From: Agarophyton chilense
Lineage: Eukaryota > Rhodophyta > Florideophyceae > Gracilariales > Gracilariaceae
NCBI GenBank assembly: GCA_030374765.1
Contig: JARGXX010000096.1
Coordinates: forward strand, 558,001-622,000
Direction of reading: 5' to 3'
DNA length: 64,000 nt
Part shown: in pieces, positions 1 through 12,468 of the stretch
How the letters are laid out: the number at the start of each line of letters is the position of its first letter
Numbering within the stretch: position 1 is the stretch's first letter
Translations under genes and position numbers: made by a program
Notes under the pieces: generated by a model
The model's database searches: none
What the model saw: only the letters and a program-made list of their open reading frames with translations
What the model was told of the DNA's origin: nothing

Positions 1-1329
1 TTAAGTAAACAAAAACTGCGCCAAGTTCGCTATCATTGTTCGACAGTTCTTCCAGAGGGCAATTGAATGCTAGAAATGAGCGCCCAAAATGAGCGGTGCT
101 AAGTTTCGAGATCCTCTCGGAGAATTTTGTTGTGAACTCTTTAGCCTTCTCATCTACATATTTCAAATGTTGCTATTTAAACCAAGCTTCTGTTTGAGGT
201 ATAAACGCGTCTGTAGGCGGAACGAGGCTGCACAGGAGTGGAGAAAGAAGCAGAGTGGTTCGTACGACAAAATTGAAAAGTCCGAAAAAGGCTTCACGAA
301 AGGTTTTGTTCGGATTGACTTCACCTTCTTCAACGAAAGCTGACGGCAAGGTTCTTCCTACATCGAAAAGTGCATCTAAAAATTCGTATCGTGCTTCATC
401 GCGTGGGTTTAAAACCAGCATGGAGCAGGCATGAGCAACAATCATGGAGAACTTCACGTTTGGTGAGGCCCATTGCAGAAAAGATCGTATGCACTATACA
501 GTGGTAAAAAATATTGGAGTTGGCAGTGTTGTGGAAGTTGTCAGCTGCAGACGTGATGAACGGAAGGGTGGTTGAAAGAGTGAGAGCCATTGCATGGCGA
601 AGTTCATGTAGGCGCTTATGATTCATTGAGGAGTTAAATGTATAGATATCATTCGAGATATGAGTGAATACTCTACAGCCAATGTGGGCTTGCATCGGAA
701 TGACATCGTTAATGAAGTTTTTATAGCGCTGGGGCCACTTTCGTACAGCTAATGCGGCCAGAGAGGAAAAGGCCTTATTGGTATGCTACCAGGAACACAG
801 CGAACTTTTGTCACAGTTATAGCAGCGCAAATTGAAGATCATGCAGACCATATCGATCTGGCAAGTTGGTAAATGGAGGAAGAACTAGTTGATCAAGAAG
901 ATGGAAATCATGCATATTTTTCGCCGGACTCACGGGAGACTGAGGTTTGGGGTGAAGCAAGCGATCGGCAAGAGCAAGCGCTGAATGCGGTTCAAGCGGA
1001 GGGGAGATGTCGCTAAGTGCGGCTTCGGCTTGCTTGATGTGCGAAGGGCTGCCTTGGTGCAACTGACGCAGCGAGTTCTTCGCTAGATTACAGACTACAC
1101 AATTTTAACGTGATCACAGAAAATAAAAAAACGGTAAGAGGGTTACAGGATGGAGGGATGCGGGGAACTCTTGAAGTTTGTATGATGTGGTTTCTAAAAG
1201 ACGAAGGTACAGCAGTACAAAGGTACTTAAAGTGTCTATTGGGCGCAGAAATGTTTTTAAAAAAAAGGTTTAGGAAAGTGAGTTTGTCAGTTTGTCAGTA
1301 GCAGAAGCCACACCCTCCATCTTCGCACA
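1..1329. other. Unassigned stretch, weak minus-strand coding look
   Basis: No gene is recognised here. Minus-strand frames between 173 and 695 have protein-like composition, for example a run reading NPRDEARYEFLDALFDVGRT and another with MGLTKREVLHDCC, but they lie in different frames and match nothing I know. They could be a decayed transposon or host pseudogene. The stretch abuts the left edge of a broken Ty3/gypsy element and may include its missing left part. Confidence 0.3.
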
Positions 1330-4300
1330 GTTTTGTGCCTACTGAACCCATCGCTGAAAATGTCTCGACGCCATGCACTTCGGTTGCACTCTAATTATCC
1401 TCCATGTGATCCAATTGTGTCACATTGCACTTCAACTACCCTCCAAAAAAAGAAAACTTTTCTTGTAGGGCAAACGAGTACAACTCGACTGTACTTTAGA
1501 ACATCTTTGGAGACGATATATGTGTCCAACAAGAAATGTTGACTACTTCATGGTCATGGTCGGTAGAAAGTACGATGTCTATGCCGTTGCCGGCTTCTCT
1601 CAATGACTATTGCCACGCAGACTCGACGTCATGTATACCGGAGCCGATACAAAGTTTATCAGAATGTCTCATCTGCGAACCGACGAGCGAGCCCGAATCC
1701 AAATGGCCAAGCCACCGGATATTCGAGACGCAAACATGAGACTGGTAGAATATCTTGTAACTATACGACTTATCGTTCAGTGAGAGAAACATGTTTTCAT
1801 GTTATCATTTATTCTTTGTGTAATGTTAGCAGCACCAGTTGTTCTTCGATGTGACTATTGCGACAAATTTGTGGGACCAATTTGTCTGAAGAATCTGGAG
1901 GTGGAATTGGATGACAGAACAACCGTACCTATTGTGAGCAAACCGCTGCGATACCCTGTTTCAGCAGTAACGATATCACCTCCACTTTAAAATGAAGCTT
2001 CACTGGGCAGGAGTCCACCAAAGACTCGGGTTGTTTAGTTGAAGGTAATACCTCCGAAGTCCAAATATTGGATATCAGTTGTTATTGAGAAGCATGGATA
2101 TATTGTCTTTCAGCCGAATGTTGTGCTGTATCACAATATTTAACTACTTTTTGCCAACAGCATCCTACAGGTGGAACCGAAGAGACCCTTCAAGTTTTTA
2201 GTGAGCAACGGTGGCTTTAAAGAGCGCCGCGTGCACAAAAATAAGGTTCTCGGGACGGCTTTCCCGAACCCCTCGGATAAGATACCGACACACATAATGT
2301 CGGCAGATATCTAAAAAATCATCCCTTATTGCGGACCGCAGTCGACACCGACCCAAAAAGAAAAAACATGGAGAGCATGATGGAGATGAATGTCTCTAAA
2401 GAAGAGAAATAAAAACCCGTCAAGGGCGTTATGAAGCAACACGTTCCCGGGGAATACAATGAATGAGTACGCAAGTTACTATTGGAGTACTCGCCAATGT
2501 GGAATGGCCATGTTGGTCAGATTTCCGCTTATGGAACATCACCGGGTACCAGACCCATTTCAAAACCCCCTTATCGGGCAGGCCTGGGTATAAGTCAGAT
2601 CGAGCAGGAACAAGTTCACTCCATTCTGGAGAAGGGAATTATTGAGCAAGCTCAATCAGCTTGGGCGTTTCCGCTGGTCCTCGCGCTCAAAGGAGATGAT
2701 ACTTTACGTTTTTTAGTTCACTTCCGCAAAAATGAACGCAGTTACTATAAGAGATACATACCCTTTGCAAAGCATGCACGAATGCATCGACAGTCTTGAA
2801 GAATCCAATGCTCCTACTACGCTAGACCTAAATTGGGGATACTGGCAAATACCGTTTGCCCTGAAAGACCAGGATAAGACTTCATTTGTCTGGCATTCAG
2901 AACCGTCGCGCTTTAAGCGAATACCATTCTGTTTAACCAATGCAGCTACATAGTTTCAGCGCCTTTTCCATATTATTTTGTTGCAATAAAAGTAGATGAC
3001 ATTCATGGACTTTTTCGATGACATCATAATCTTCATAAACAATATTGAAGATCACTTCAAAGATGTGGGGCGGATCTTCAAGAAGCTAGAACAAGCCGAA
3101 AATAACTTGAAGTTCAAGAAATGTGAACGGTTTACAAACCAAAGGAAGTACGTGAGAAAAAGGAATAGACCAGGAACACTGGAAATGGAAAAAGTGCAAA
3201 CTGTTGCTATTCGTGAGGCGAAATCTCTTAGAACGCAGACCCAATTGAGAGCCTTTCTTGGGCTTTGCAACGTCTACATACGATTTTTACGGCGTTTTTC
3301 CCATATTGCAGCGCCTCTGAACACGTTATTGAAAAAATTACAATCTGTACTGTTCAAAGAATTCGGAACATCCGAGACGGAAGCCCTTGAGAAATTAAAG
3401 TAAACGCTAACATCAGCCTCTCCTTTAACACTCCCAAAAACAGATCTTCCCTATTTCGTCGACACGGATCCAAGGGATTATGAGATAGGCAGGCCTTTGA
3501 CGCAAGAAGACGGAAAACGATATCCCATCGGATACGGGTAATGGTGCCGCATCAGACGGAGAAAAAATTACTCGGTATCAGAAAAGAAAATGCCTTGCTA
3601 TGGTATGGTTTCTAACGGCCCTATGGTTTTATCTCCAAGCAGTTCAGTTTACGGTCAGTACCGATCAACCATGTTTAGCATGGCTCATGTCGATTGACGA
3701 ACCGTCGGGACGGTTAATTCAATGACGTATACGCCTTTCTGAATTTCACTTCACCGTCAACTACAAGAAGGGGACTTCAAACGTTCATGCTGACGCGTTT
3801 TTGCGACTTTAAAACTTGGACGAGACCCAATCGAAATCGATGATGAGATAACATATTGGGTAATACAGAATTCCATAACGAAAGACTCAGAGGAAGAAAA
3901 CAAATCTGAAAGAAGAAGATTATGTTTGTGAATTACTGGTAACCCCGACCACAAATACAGAACCCGGTGATTAACTCGAATGAATATCGCTTGAAGAGCT
4001 TTTGCCTGAACAGGTCACGGACGCCTTCTGTGCGGCTATCCGCTCTCGTCTTAAAAAAGGGAAGGAGCTACCTTTTCGTGTCGATTATGGAAGAATCCTT
4101 GTTCGAATCGTCGAAGCTCATGATCAAATCGTGATACCATACGTTTTAAGGAGCATAGTACTGCATTCAGCTCACTAATCACAGTTTTCTGGTCACCCAG
4201 AAGGAACGAATTAGTATCTAACCCTCAGAGGGGATTGTTATTGGCCTTCTTTGGCCACAGATTGTCATGTGACATCAAATATATGCGCTGCATGTGCTCG

Positions 4301-5160
4301 AATCGAGCTAATTTTTGGAAGATGAAGAAGCCACTGAAGTTATTCCCGGGGAAAGCGCCTATACAGTATGTCAGTATCGACATACTCAGAGAATTGATTA
4401 GATGGAAGCGAATAAACAGACGCCTTCTAGTAATTACTGATCGCTTATCTAAGCTGGTCAAGACTCTTCCGCAGAAATTGATCAACGCTGCCATGATAGC
4501 ACGAGCGTTCATTCACAATTGGGTGTATTAGGACGGACCGCCGGATACTCTGCTCTCAAACAATGGAAAGAAGTTTGTTGCACGCTTCTTTCAAGATGTT
4601 TGCAACATACTAGGAATTAGGAGCGTTTTCACCACTAAGTATCATGCACAATGTAATGGGCAGGTGTAACGTTACAACCGTATGCTATTCGCTTTACTAC
4701 CGCACTACATCGCTGACCACCCCAACGACTGGTGCTATTATGCGGACACGCTTTGATACGCGTACGATACACAGAATCATTCGACTACGAAGTTAGAGCC
4801 GTTCGAGCTTGTACTATAACGCCGCCCAGCGGCTTTGTCAATCGAAATTCGCTCGGACAGAACCGAAGATGAAGACATGCGGTTGCCGGCTCATTTTTAC
4901 CTACGGTGGAGGGAGAAGCTGTCTCCTTCTTTTCTTTGGGAACGCCCTAAAACCGCGATGGTTCAAAAAAAACAGGAGGGGAACTGGGATTTGATCAGTT
5001 TTCCATATAAAAGGCGTGGAAGACGATAGAAATATTCGTTGAATAGTTGAAACCACTTCACACATTCATTGCTAGCGCTACGAACAGAACATTTTTGTTG
5101 CTGCTTGACAACTTCTCAGGTCAGGCATCTGCAGACTGCTTACCCGAATGGTCTAGAATA
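1330..5160 (+). mobile_element. Ty3/gypsy LTR element, broken fossil
   Basis: Decayed pol region on the plus strand. In order there are traces of a retropepsin-like segment (about 1.45-1.75 kb), reverse transcriptase (about 2.5-3.3 kb, with the FDDIIIF form of the YxDD box near 3.01 kb), RNase H (3.4-3.8 kb), and integrase with a zinc-binding-like part and core (about 4.2-4.7 kb). The integrase core closely resembles the one on the minus strand at 59.0-59.5 kb, and the protease-flank DNA resembles that at 63.7 kb, so all three belong to one family. It is broken many times over, and I could not identify its LTRs. It looks older than the elements at the right end of the window. Confidence 0.85.
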
Positions 5161-6177
5161 GAAGTTATCTTTCTCCTTGAGATTACAATTCCACACCTGA
5201 ATTGATGTTTTGTAGAAACAACTTCCTACGATCATTGAAATGGTAACTTTAAGTTCGTCCTCCTCAAAAGTAGTACAATTTATTTCCCGAAGTCCACGAC
5301 GCGCAGTTTGAGTCAACATTATGAGCATAGGGATTTTTAAGAACACCTTCTCAAGGATTAGCGCTGGCAGCACATGGAAACGTTCGTAGACGGGAACGTC
5401 TTACAAAGCGCCAACTCTTTCTTTCGAGTCCTTTCCGTACTGTTTGATATCTCCCATGGCAACATGGTCTACGTGCAAAGTGAATAAAGTTGCAGATGTG
5501 TAGTTTGCTTCGTAAGAAACCTTTTTGATGTTTCGAAGGGTTAGATTTCTTCGAAAGCAGATATTTTCGTACTGTATGAAAGGTCTTCTTCTGTAGAAAC
5601 AGTGGATCAGGGATCCTCATTGAGGTCTTCTATACTGAATAAACATGAAACTCAAGAGCTCTTCGTTGTGTTCTTAGCAGGGAAACGCAAGAGGTGGCTG
5701 AAACTGACATGGAGTCAGTGTATGCGTACAGACGATGATGATGATTCATTTCAAACGCATTCGCTGCGAAAAGCGCGCTTTTTTCTTCTTGTTGCGCGGG
5801 GTACCGATATGTAGTGACGGGGTACAACTGGTACGCCGTTCAAAACAAGGGGTAGAATTCCTAAAAAAGACTGAAATGACGAATAAGGCACAGGATGTTC
5901 CGAATGTCTTTTTGAGGTTTGCAATTCCAACGGGTTTAATTGGGACACATTTTTTAACCACCAAATCATGGCTTCTTGCTGTAAAAATGAAAGATTTCGT
6001 CCAACGCAAAAGCACAAAATTTTGGTCAGTGCTTTTGTTTGGAAGGCCGCTGACTGATGTCCGCGCCCCACCCATACAACTCTAACACGTAAAGTGCAGT
6101 CGCTGGGGCGCTTCTGCTCCGCTTTTCGCTCCCGCACTTTCCGCACCATCACTAGGCTCTCTTGACACACGGCAACG
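5161..6177. other. No gene recognised
   Basis: About 1 kb between the Ty3 fossil and the pogo relic. Short overlapping frames occur on both strands but none has a recognisable domain. It may hold the decayed 3' end of the Ty3 element. Confidence 0.4.
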
Positions 6178-7690
6178 TCAACGCCGCAGCTGTGCCAAAG
6201 GCGCATCTTCATCAACTAACCGCACCAAACCCCAAAGATCTTTGCACTTAACTCCGCGACGGCATGCGACACTTTCGCTTGAGATATGGGCCGATTCAAA
6301 CCTCTCAAACTTTATCACTTCTACAGACGCCTTCTCTTTCTTCTCCGGGCAATGCACATCACCGCTAACACTACTTACATTTGTCAACCAGAGCGCAGGA
6401 GTACCACCGAGACCATCTGTACTTTTCTTCGAAGTGCATACAAGAGCACGCAAAGGGGCAGATTCTAAAAGGATTCTGTTAGTGGTGCGGTGATTCTGCA
6501 GATCATTTTCAATCGACGTGAGAGAATCTGTAGAACTTGACGATTCTTGCATAGCCCGTTTCACTTCGCCCAAAACCCAGGCATCGGTGCTTCTCAATCG
6601 TTTCGATCTCTGTAAGCTATCACCGGGCTAGCCCTGTCCACAACTTCCCTCAGAGCTGTTCTGGTCAATTCTGCGCTTCAAGTTTATGAGAAACTTGTAG
6701 TCCATCGGCAACTACCCAACATTACTCAAGCTACAAACCATGCTTTCGAGAGTTATAGCACGATACGCCGCAACAGCTAGTTTCATTTTGAACATAATGT
6801 TCGTATTTAAGAATTCTCCGTTCAGGATCAACACATCGTGAAGTTCACTGGTCTCGGTTTTAAACCTTTTGTTGATCAAAGAATCGAAGGGTTGCAGAAA
6901 TTGGGACGCATTCGCGGGTAGTTGTTTGACCTTAACATTGAACGCGTCACAAACATCAAGCCTGCGATGATCTTTCCGAGAACTCTGTCCATCCAGAAGC
7001 AGCAAAACAGAATCCTCTTTGGGAATGAATCTTCTGACATATAACGCGAAATGATATACAAACGATGACAATGTTTCCCGATCCATTGATCCTTTCTTCT
7101 TGCAACGTACGATGGTGCCATTTGGGATTCATTTATCACTGCACAGCCATCTGTACTTTTAGGGAAGCAACATAACTGTGTCTTTATCGACTGGATTCAT
7201 TTACGATATTACGGCTCTTTTTCCAGCGGCAATTATAAACGGTGGAGTCATTAATATTGCAGCAGAATTGGCAATAACCGCTGTCAAGTGCTCGTTGTCA
7301 TTTATGTTGTGGCGTCGTCTTAAAAAAGTGAGTGTCTTTAGGGCTGAACACTTTGGCTTGTTTCCCACAAAGGGCGTTGACGCTCTTTTCGTTAAGATTC
7401 CAGACGCGCATGGGGTCATGAAGTGTGTGGAGCTCTTTCAAATGCAACGCTTGCAGCTTATGCTGAAGATTCTGAACGTGAAGTATATTCAAACCCTCGA
7501 AATATTTATTGGACATATGTTCCGCATTAATGTCTTTTAGTGAATAATTTCGGGCTCGGAAGAACTTTAGTGCATTGTAGCAGGGTATACTCGTATTATA
7601 CTCTGGTCTGGAATAGTCGGTATTTGCGATTATGAGGCTTTTCATGTCGTGGGAGCTGGGGTCAAAGCTTCGGCTGGCTGCAAATAACAC
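6178..7690 (-). mobile_element. pogo/Tigger-like transposase relic
   Basis: Remains of a DDE transposase of the pogo branch of Tc1/mariner, read on the minus strand. Pieces in order are: 7690-7298 with the run-up to the first catalytic site (VWNLNEKSVNA, where pogo proteins have NMDE); about 7297-7200 with MTPPFIIAAGKRAV, the usual PP..i.aGk segment; 7086-6712 with the second catalytic site LLLDGQSSRKD and the third region LPANASQFLQPFDSLINK; and 6597-6178, a Ser/Thr-rich C-terminal part in the same frame as 7086-6712. At least two frame changes and two in-frame stops make it non-functional. The third site keeps F-D after QP, as in QPLD of relatives. It is more decayed than the pogo copy at 12.5 kb and not a close copy of it. 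Confidence 0.7.
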
Positions 7691-8651
7691 ACGGCTAACA
7701 ATTTCGTCTTTTTCTGGCTTATTAAGGATAGTTGGCCTTCCTTGTTTCTACATAGTAGATTGTATAACCCGGTGAGGTTGCTCTTCTGCATTTGTGTTCA
7801 GCGCATGTTGAATTCGGTACGCTGTGATACGGGAGAGACTACATATGGACGCTACGGTACAAACTGAAACGTTTAGCTTAAGAACTTCCCATGCTAGTTG
7901 GAGATTATTTTGCTGTTTGGATAGGTCCTCGGTTTATCGCTTATCCTTGCGGTTTGTTTATTCATGGAATGCGGCATGGCACCAAAAGAAGGAACGAGTT
8001 GGGTTGATAGAGTTGTTTTGCGGAGTGGCTGCATGTACGCGAGATTATTCTCGAGGCAAGAAGAATCGTACAAACTGACCGCATATTGGTTGGCAGGTGG
8101 ATCTTCCTTAATAAAGCCGGTTCCCAACTAAAGCCGGTCTGATTAGACGTTTTTAATTAATCATTTCTTCCTTATGGTTTAGACCCTTATTTCCAGCCTA
8201 TTTGTTATTCAAAAGCAAGGGCAAAAACTGGAATAGTTTTGTTTCATGTTACACGTATCCTGCCGTTTACTTGAGGTGAATGCTGAGGCCCGTTCTTAAC
8301 AAGCGTGAATTCACGGTGAATCACGCGTGAATGGCACGTGTAGCGATGGGATTGGTCGTCTTCAATGGACCCCGTTCATTTATTAAAAGAACCTATCGGG
8401 CGAGTACTGTAAAGTCGCCATTTCTCCAGTTGCGATTTGGACGCTTCTATAGACCCGCCTCAAATATTTTGGACCCCGTCTCGAATAAGATGGAGATGTC
8501 CATGCAAGGATACTACACGTACTCAACAGACTTCAGTGCGGGTGAGCAGGCGGGGAGCGTATAAAACTTTCAAGCGTCGCAATAGAGCATTCGATCCGCG
8601 CCACAGCAAACTGCTTCCTTCCGCGTTTTCTGCCTCAACAGCACCCGCTGC
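7691..8651. other. No gene recognised
   Basis: About 950 bp with only short, unconvincing frames (plus-strand 7824-8078 and 8331-8564). No repeats or RNA genes were noticed. Confidence 0.4.
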
Positions 8652-10288
8652 ATGCCTGACCCTGAACCATCAATGCCGAAATGCCAATCTATCGGCTCTG
8701 TGCCAGCGTTAAAGAAACTTTCGTGCCCGAACGCATCCACACCAAATGATTTCGAACCCTGCACTTCTCACCCTAACAAAATATCACCACAGATTTTACA
8801 AAAAGACCAACCGCCGTCATGCACCATGAAAAATAAGCCTCGCCTACAACGCAGTATACGCACACCTAGGTTGATGCAAAACAAAAATGAAAATCACAGC
8901 CCGAAACAGAACAATTCTCGTAACAACGACAACTATCTAGCTGGAAACAATCCATCTTTTCTCCACAACTGCCATTTTGAAGATCGCAACAAGGCAGAAA
9001 GATTTCACTCTTTTCTGCAGGACCAAACAGTGAAAGAGCTACAGCAGATAAGCAAAGTTAGGAAACTAAAGATACGTATCAAATCAGAATGTGGGCTGGT
9101 TTCGAAGATGATGCTACATGTTTTTTAATACATACCCAAAATGGAACTTCCTTCACTTGTTTGTTCAATAGGAACAAGGAACGTAATGGTTATTATCGTT
9201 GGGAGAAGAATGCGATCGAAGGCTTTCGGAAATGGGATGTTCTGCCCGAAATATTTTCTTTGATTCAGAATGTCGCTGATTCGGTGAGAGCCATTATAAG
9301 GCGGAATATGTTTCTAGCGGTCAAGAGATTTTCTATTCTCAATGGCGATAGACGAGGGGGGGCATCGAAGTCGTATTTTTGTTTGAACGAATTTGCGCGC
9401 CTGATTGTTTTACTTCGAGATGACGAACGATGTCGATATGCTCTACTAAAGTCATGTGGTGTGGAGCTCATTCGAATTGAACTTGATGCTCTCGTTTCGC
9501 GTGAGAGTTTTTGGACTGTAAGTGAAACCCGATTCAACAATGAGCATGTGGACTCACTCGAATGTTTCAAAGGCTATTTGGATGAAGTTGATTCTAACCA
9601 GCGAGCATTGTTTCACAGAACCGCTTCCGTTCTGAAGAACCAGTTCTTCCAGGTGAAAAGAAGTTTTACAAAGGTAAAGGACAAGTGGGCAGCGTCAGGG
9701 AAGAGTGATCCTAAGAGAATCAATAGGTTCTTGCAAATGACTGCCGCAGGAGATCTAACAATGGATTCGAAGCGGATTCTAGTGTTCTTTACTATGTGAA
9801 AGGTAGGTACAACAGAGGTGGATGTGGATCTACTGCGGGCTGCTTCGAAGTTAATCGAGGATGGGGAGGGTGGACGGGAAGAAGGTGTTACGGAAATCGA
9901 TCAGGAAGATGATAAATACAATGCTATTGGTCGAAAGAGGTGAAGTTCTGGACGCAAGAGTGACGACGATAAGAGCATTTTATCACAGAGAATGGATTCA
10001 TTTCAGAAGATTATGAAGGAGTCACTCGAAACCCAAAAGGCCCAGCATAGTACAACCACAGAGAAAAACAATCGAGTCACGGAACAGGCAGAGGAAGACG
10101 CTAAGATGCTGGACATCGTTATGAAAAGCGCGCAACGTTGTAAGAAGGCATTAGAGTTCGACGACGAAATTCAGGAGTTCGGGCGAATTCTTCTCGAGCG
10201 GAACAAGAAGCTTTTCAAGAAGTATTATGACAGTTCCATTGACGGTGAGAGCGCAACTAGATCTATCGAACCGAAGGGATATGACTAG
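8652..10288 (+). pseudogene. Myb/SANT-like DNA-binding ORF with two in-frame TGA codons
   Basis: From an ATG at 9089 one reading frame runs to 10288, interrupted only by TGA at 9797 and 9941. The sequence between the stops stays protein-like (EVDVDLLRAASKLIEDGEG). The N-terminal part carries a helix-rich segment (SFWTVSETRFNN ... KDKWAASGKSD) resembling the trihelix or Myb/SANT-like domains common in PIF/Harbinger accessory proteins. The C-terminal part (9992-10288) is a charged coiled coil (EEDAKMLDIVMKSAQRCKKA). A Pro/Asn-rich frame at 8652-9128 overlaps the start in another frame and may be its displaced N-terminus. The first TGA lies where a tryptophan codon would fit, so simple point decay is likely. 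No Harbinger transposase is next to it. The family assignment is tentative. Confidence 0.5.
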
Positions 10289-11151
10289 CCTGCTTCTTTA
10301 ATTTTTCTGCTTTTCATGTGATAGTTATAATACATAGCTTAGCGTACCTATTGTGATCGTGGTGACGTTTTATGATTCGTCACCGGGTGGTGGTGGGAAA
10401 AGATCACACAACCTTAGTGCTTATATGAATATATCTGCGGACAAAACTTTGCGTGCCATGATACTTCAAACCGTAAGAGACGTTTCACGGAAACTTTGCG
10501 ATCTGCAGCATTACCCTGCACCCAGTCAATGAAGCTCGCCCTCAGCCAGTCCATCTAGCTCTCCTGCCGCTAGTCAATGAAGTTCCCCTGCAGCCAGTCA
10601 ATCGAGCTGTACGGAACCAACTCCATCGCCATCTGCAACTCCATATTCTTGTCCTACCTGCTTCAATTGGGCAGGAGTTGGTGCCGATGGAAACCCCATA
10701 TGCAATCCTGAACAATCGATTGGAAACTCTCGACCAGTGGCCGTGGATTCGACTCTTGGAACACCCACAAATCTACGTGAAACGATGATTATATTGTCGG
10801 AGAGCGCAGGTGAAACAGGTAAATCTTTGTTGTCGAAAGAAAACCGATGAAAAATCCGTCCAGTACGAAGGTCAATGTAGATTGCACATGTATTTCCAGA
10901 TTCGAGAATGAGGGGATCCGATGGTTCACTAGCACGGCAAGGTGGTAGCAGTCTTGCTTCGGCGGTGCGGTGAATGAACTTGTTTTGTGAGAGTTTAAGT
11001 TCGACGATCACTCTCCAAAAACGGGACACGTCTTAATAAAGTTTTGAGATCGTCGAAAAAGAGCGCCTATCGTTTCAAATGCATTCAAGCCACCACGACG
11101 AAACCGCACGTATTTGATACGATTTTCATAAACATTATAATGTTAATACGC
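10289..11151. other. No firm gene; one minus-strand frame
   Basis: A minus-strand frame at 10598-11029 reads like protein (LILESGNTCAIYIDLRTGRI) but lacks an ATG at its start and matches nothing I know. At 10520-10600 a short degenerate repeat of the type CAGTCAATGAAG/CAGTCCATC occurs. Otherwise featureless. Confidence 0.3.
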
Positions 11152-12236
11152 TTACTTGCTTCCATGCGAATCGTACCAAGACGTACGTTTCACGCCGTTG
11201 AGAATCATCTTGTTCTTTAACGGCAACCTCTTTTTCAGCTCATCATCCGAATGCCATCTTTTGGCAACAAAGTCATCGTCGGCATCTTCTCCCAAAGGAC
11301 CGCTATGACCCTCTTACTCGTCAGTCGTATCGTCTTGAAAGAGGTTCTGATTGACAAAATTGAACTTCTCGTAGCGCAACTTGTGCAAAATGTTGATATC
11401 CAGCCCAGTGATGTTCTCCACGGAAGCGTACTTGGGACGATTAGATTCAGGTAGTGATTCGAATGACTTGAAACATGCCCTGTCCTTATACTCAATATCA
11501 ATCTTCATGTAGATCGGTGTTCCATACTCGCACACAAGATCCGCACAAGTTTTAGTTTTTAGTTCCATCACAGAGCAAAATGCGCGATCTCCAGGCAGAG
11601 TAGACTCACCAGCCCAAGTTCGGCACCCAAGACTCTCGACAAGCTACTGAATTTGTCATTCTTTTCGTTGACGTAGAACTTGAGTTTTGGACGCTGTTCA
11701 ATGCTCTCTTTTTTAGGTTCGATCGCAGGGATATCGAATCAGACGAGACTGAGCCGGTCGGCAGCAATAGCGTCAGAAAACTTGGACTTGGAGCTACTGA
11801 CTGGGGTAGGATTGGCTTTGATGGAAACAACCCGAGACTTGGGATGTTCATTGAGATAGTTGCCTGTAACCTGACCATTATTGTGGCCTGTATCAAATAT
11901 TCAGGGCCCATCATTCCTTGAAGGATCCCCACAGTACTTGACTGAGGGGGGCGGCAACATGACGAAAGCAGAAGCCGGGGCAGAGACAGGCCAAAGCTGT
12001 TGGGCGGCTGTTTGCGCAGAAGAAAGATCGGTCTGGTGGATGTTATGAAAAAAGGCGTTAGGTGCAAGGTAGGGCGGAAGGTATTGCTGATGAATAACAT
12101 AGGGGGGATAAGGGTATTGATTGTGTTCAGGCGCAGCTTTTTGTAGTTTGTCTGTCGGAAAGTCCATTCTCGGCGCTGCATGAGGGGCGAAAGGGTTGGG
12201 GGCCACAGTATCATAAAGTACCAAAAGATGGGTCAT
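11152..12236 (-). pseudogene. FkbM-type methyltransferase pseudogene
   Basis: Minus-strand remains of a SAM-dependent methyltransferase of the FkbM class. From an ATG at 12236 comes a Pro/Tyr/Gln-rich N-terminus ending in a stop at 11901. The same strand then reads FDTGHNNGQVTGNYLNEHP (glycine-rich motif I) and SRVVSI. A further open piece at 11571-11314 contains YGTPIYMKIDIEYKD (the Y-x-K-x-D-x-E motif II of FkbM proteins), PKYASVEN and LHKLRYEKFNFVNQNLF. A third piece ends in WHSDDELKKR ... SWYDSHGSK with a TAA at 11152. The segments keep the expected order of the family but lie in different frames with several stops. Introns could explain some gaps, but I saw no GT...CTAAC...AG set, so decay is more likely. 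Natural substrate unknown. Confidence 0.55.
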
Positions 12237-12468
12237 TTTCAAAGATTTAAATTCTTTTTTGGTTAATATTGACTACAAATCTTCAAACGCTTCCTATGTA
12301 ACCTTTGAAACATCGGGATATAGCTCGGGGTTTCCGAACGAGAATTTGGTGCTCTTTAGGCTTCATTAACGGCCTTACAAAGGTGCTATTTGATATCCCT
12401 AAAGGTCTCAAGAAAAGACATAATGTGGGCCAAACGCACCGTGTCAAGGCGCCAAAAAACTATCATTT

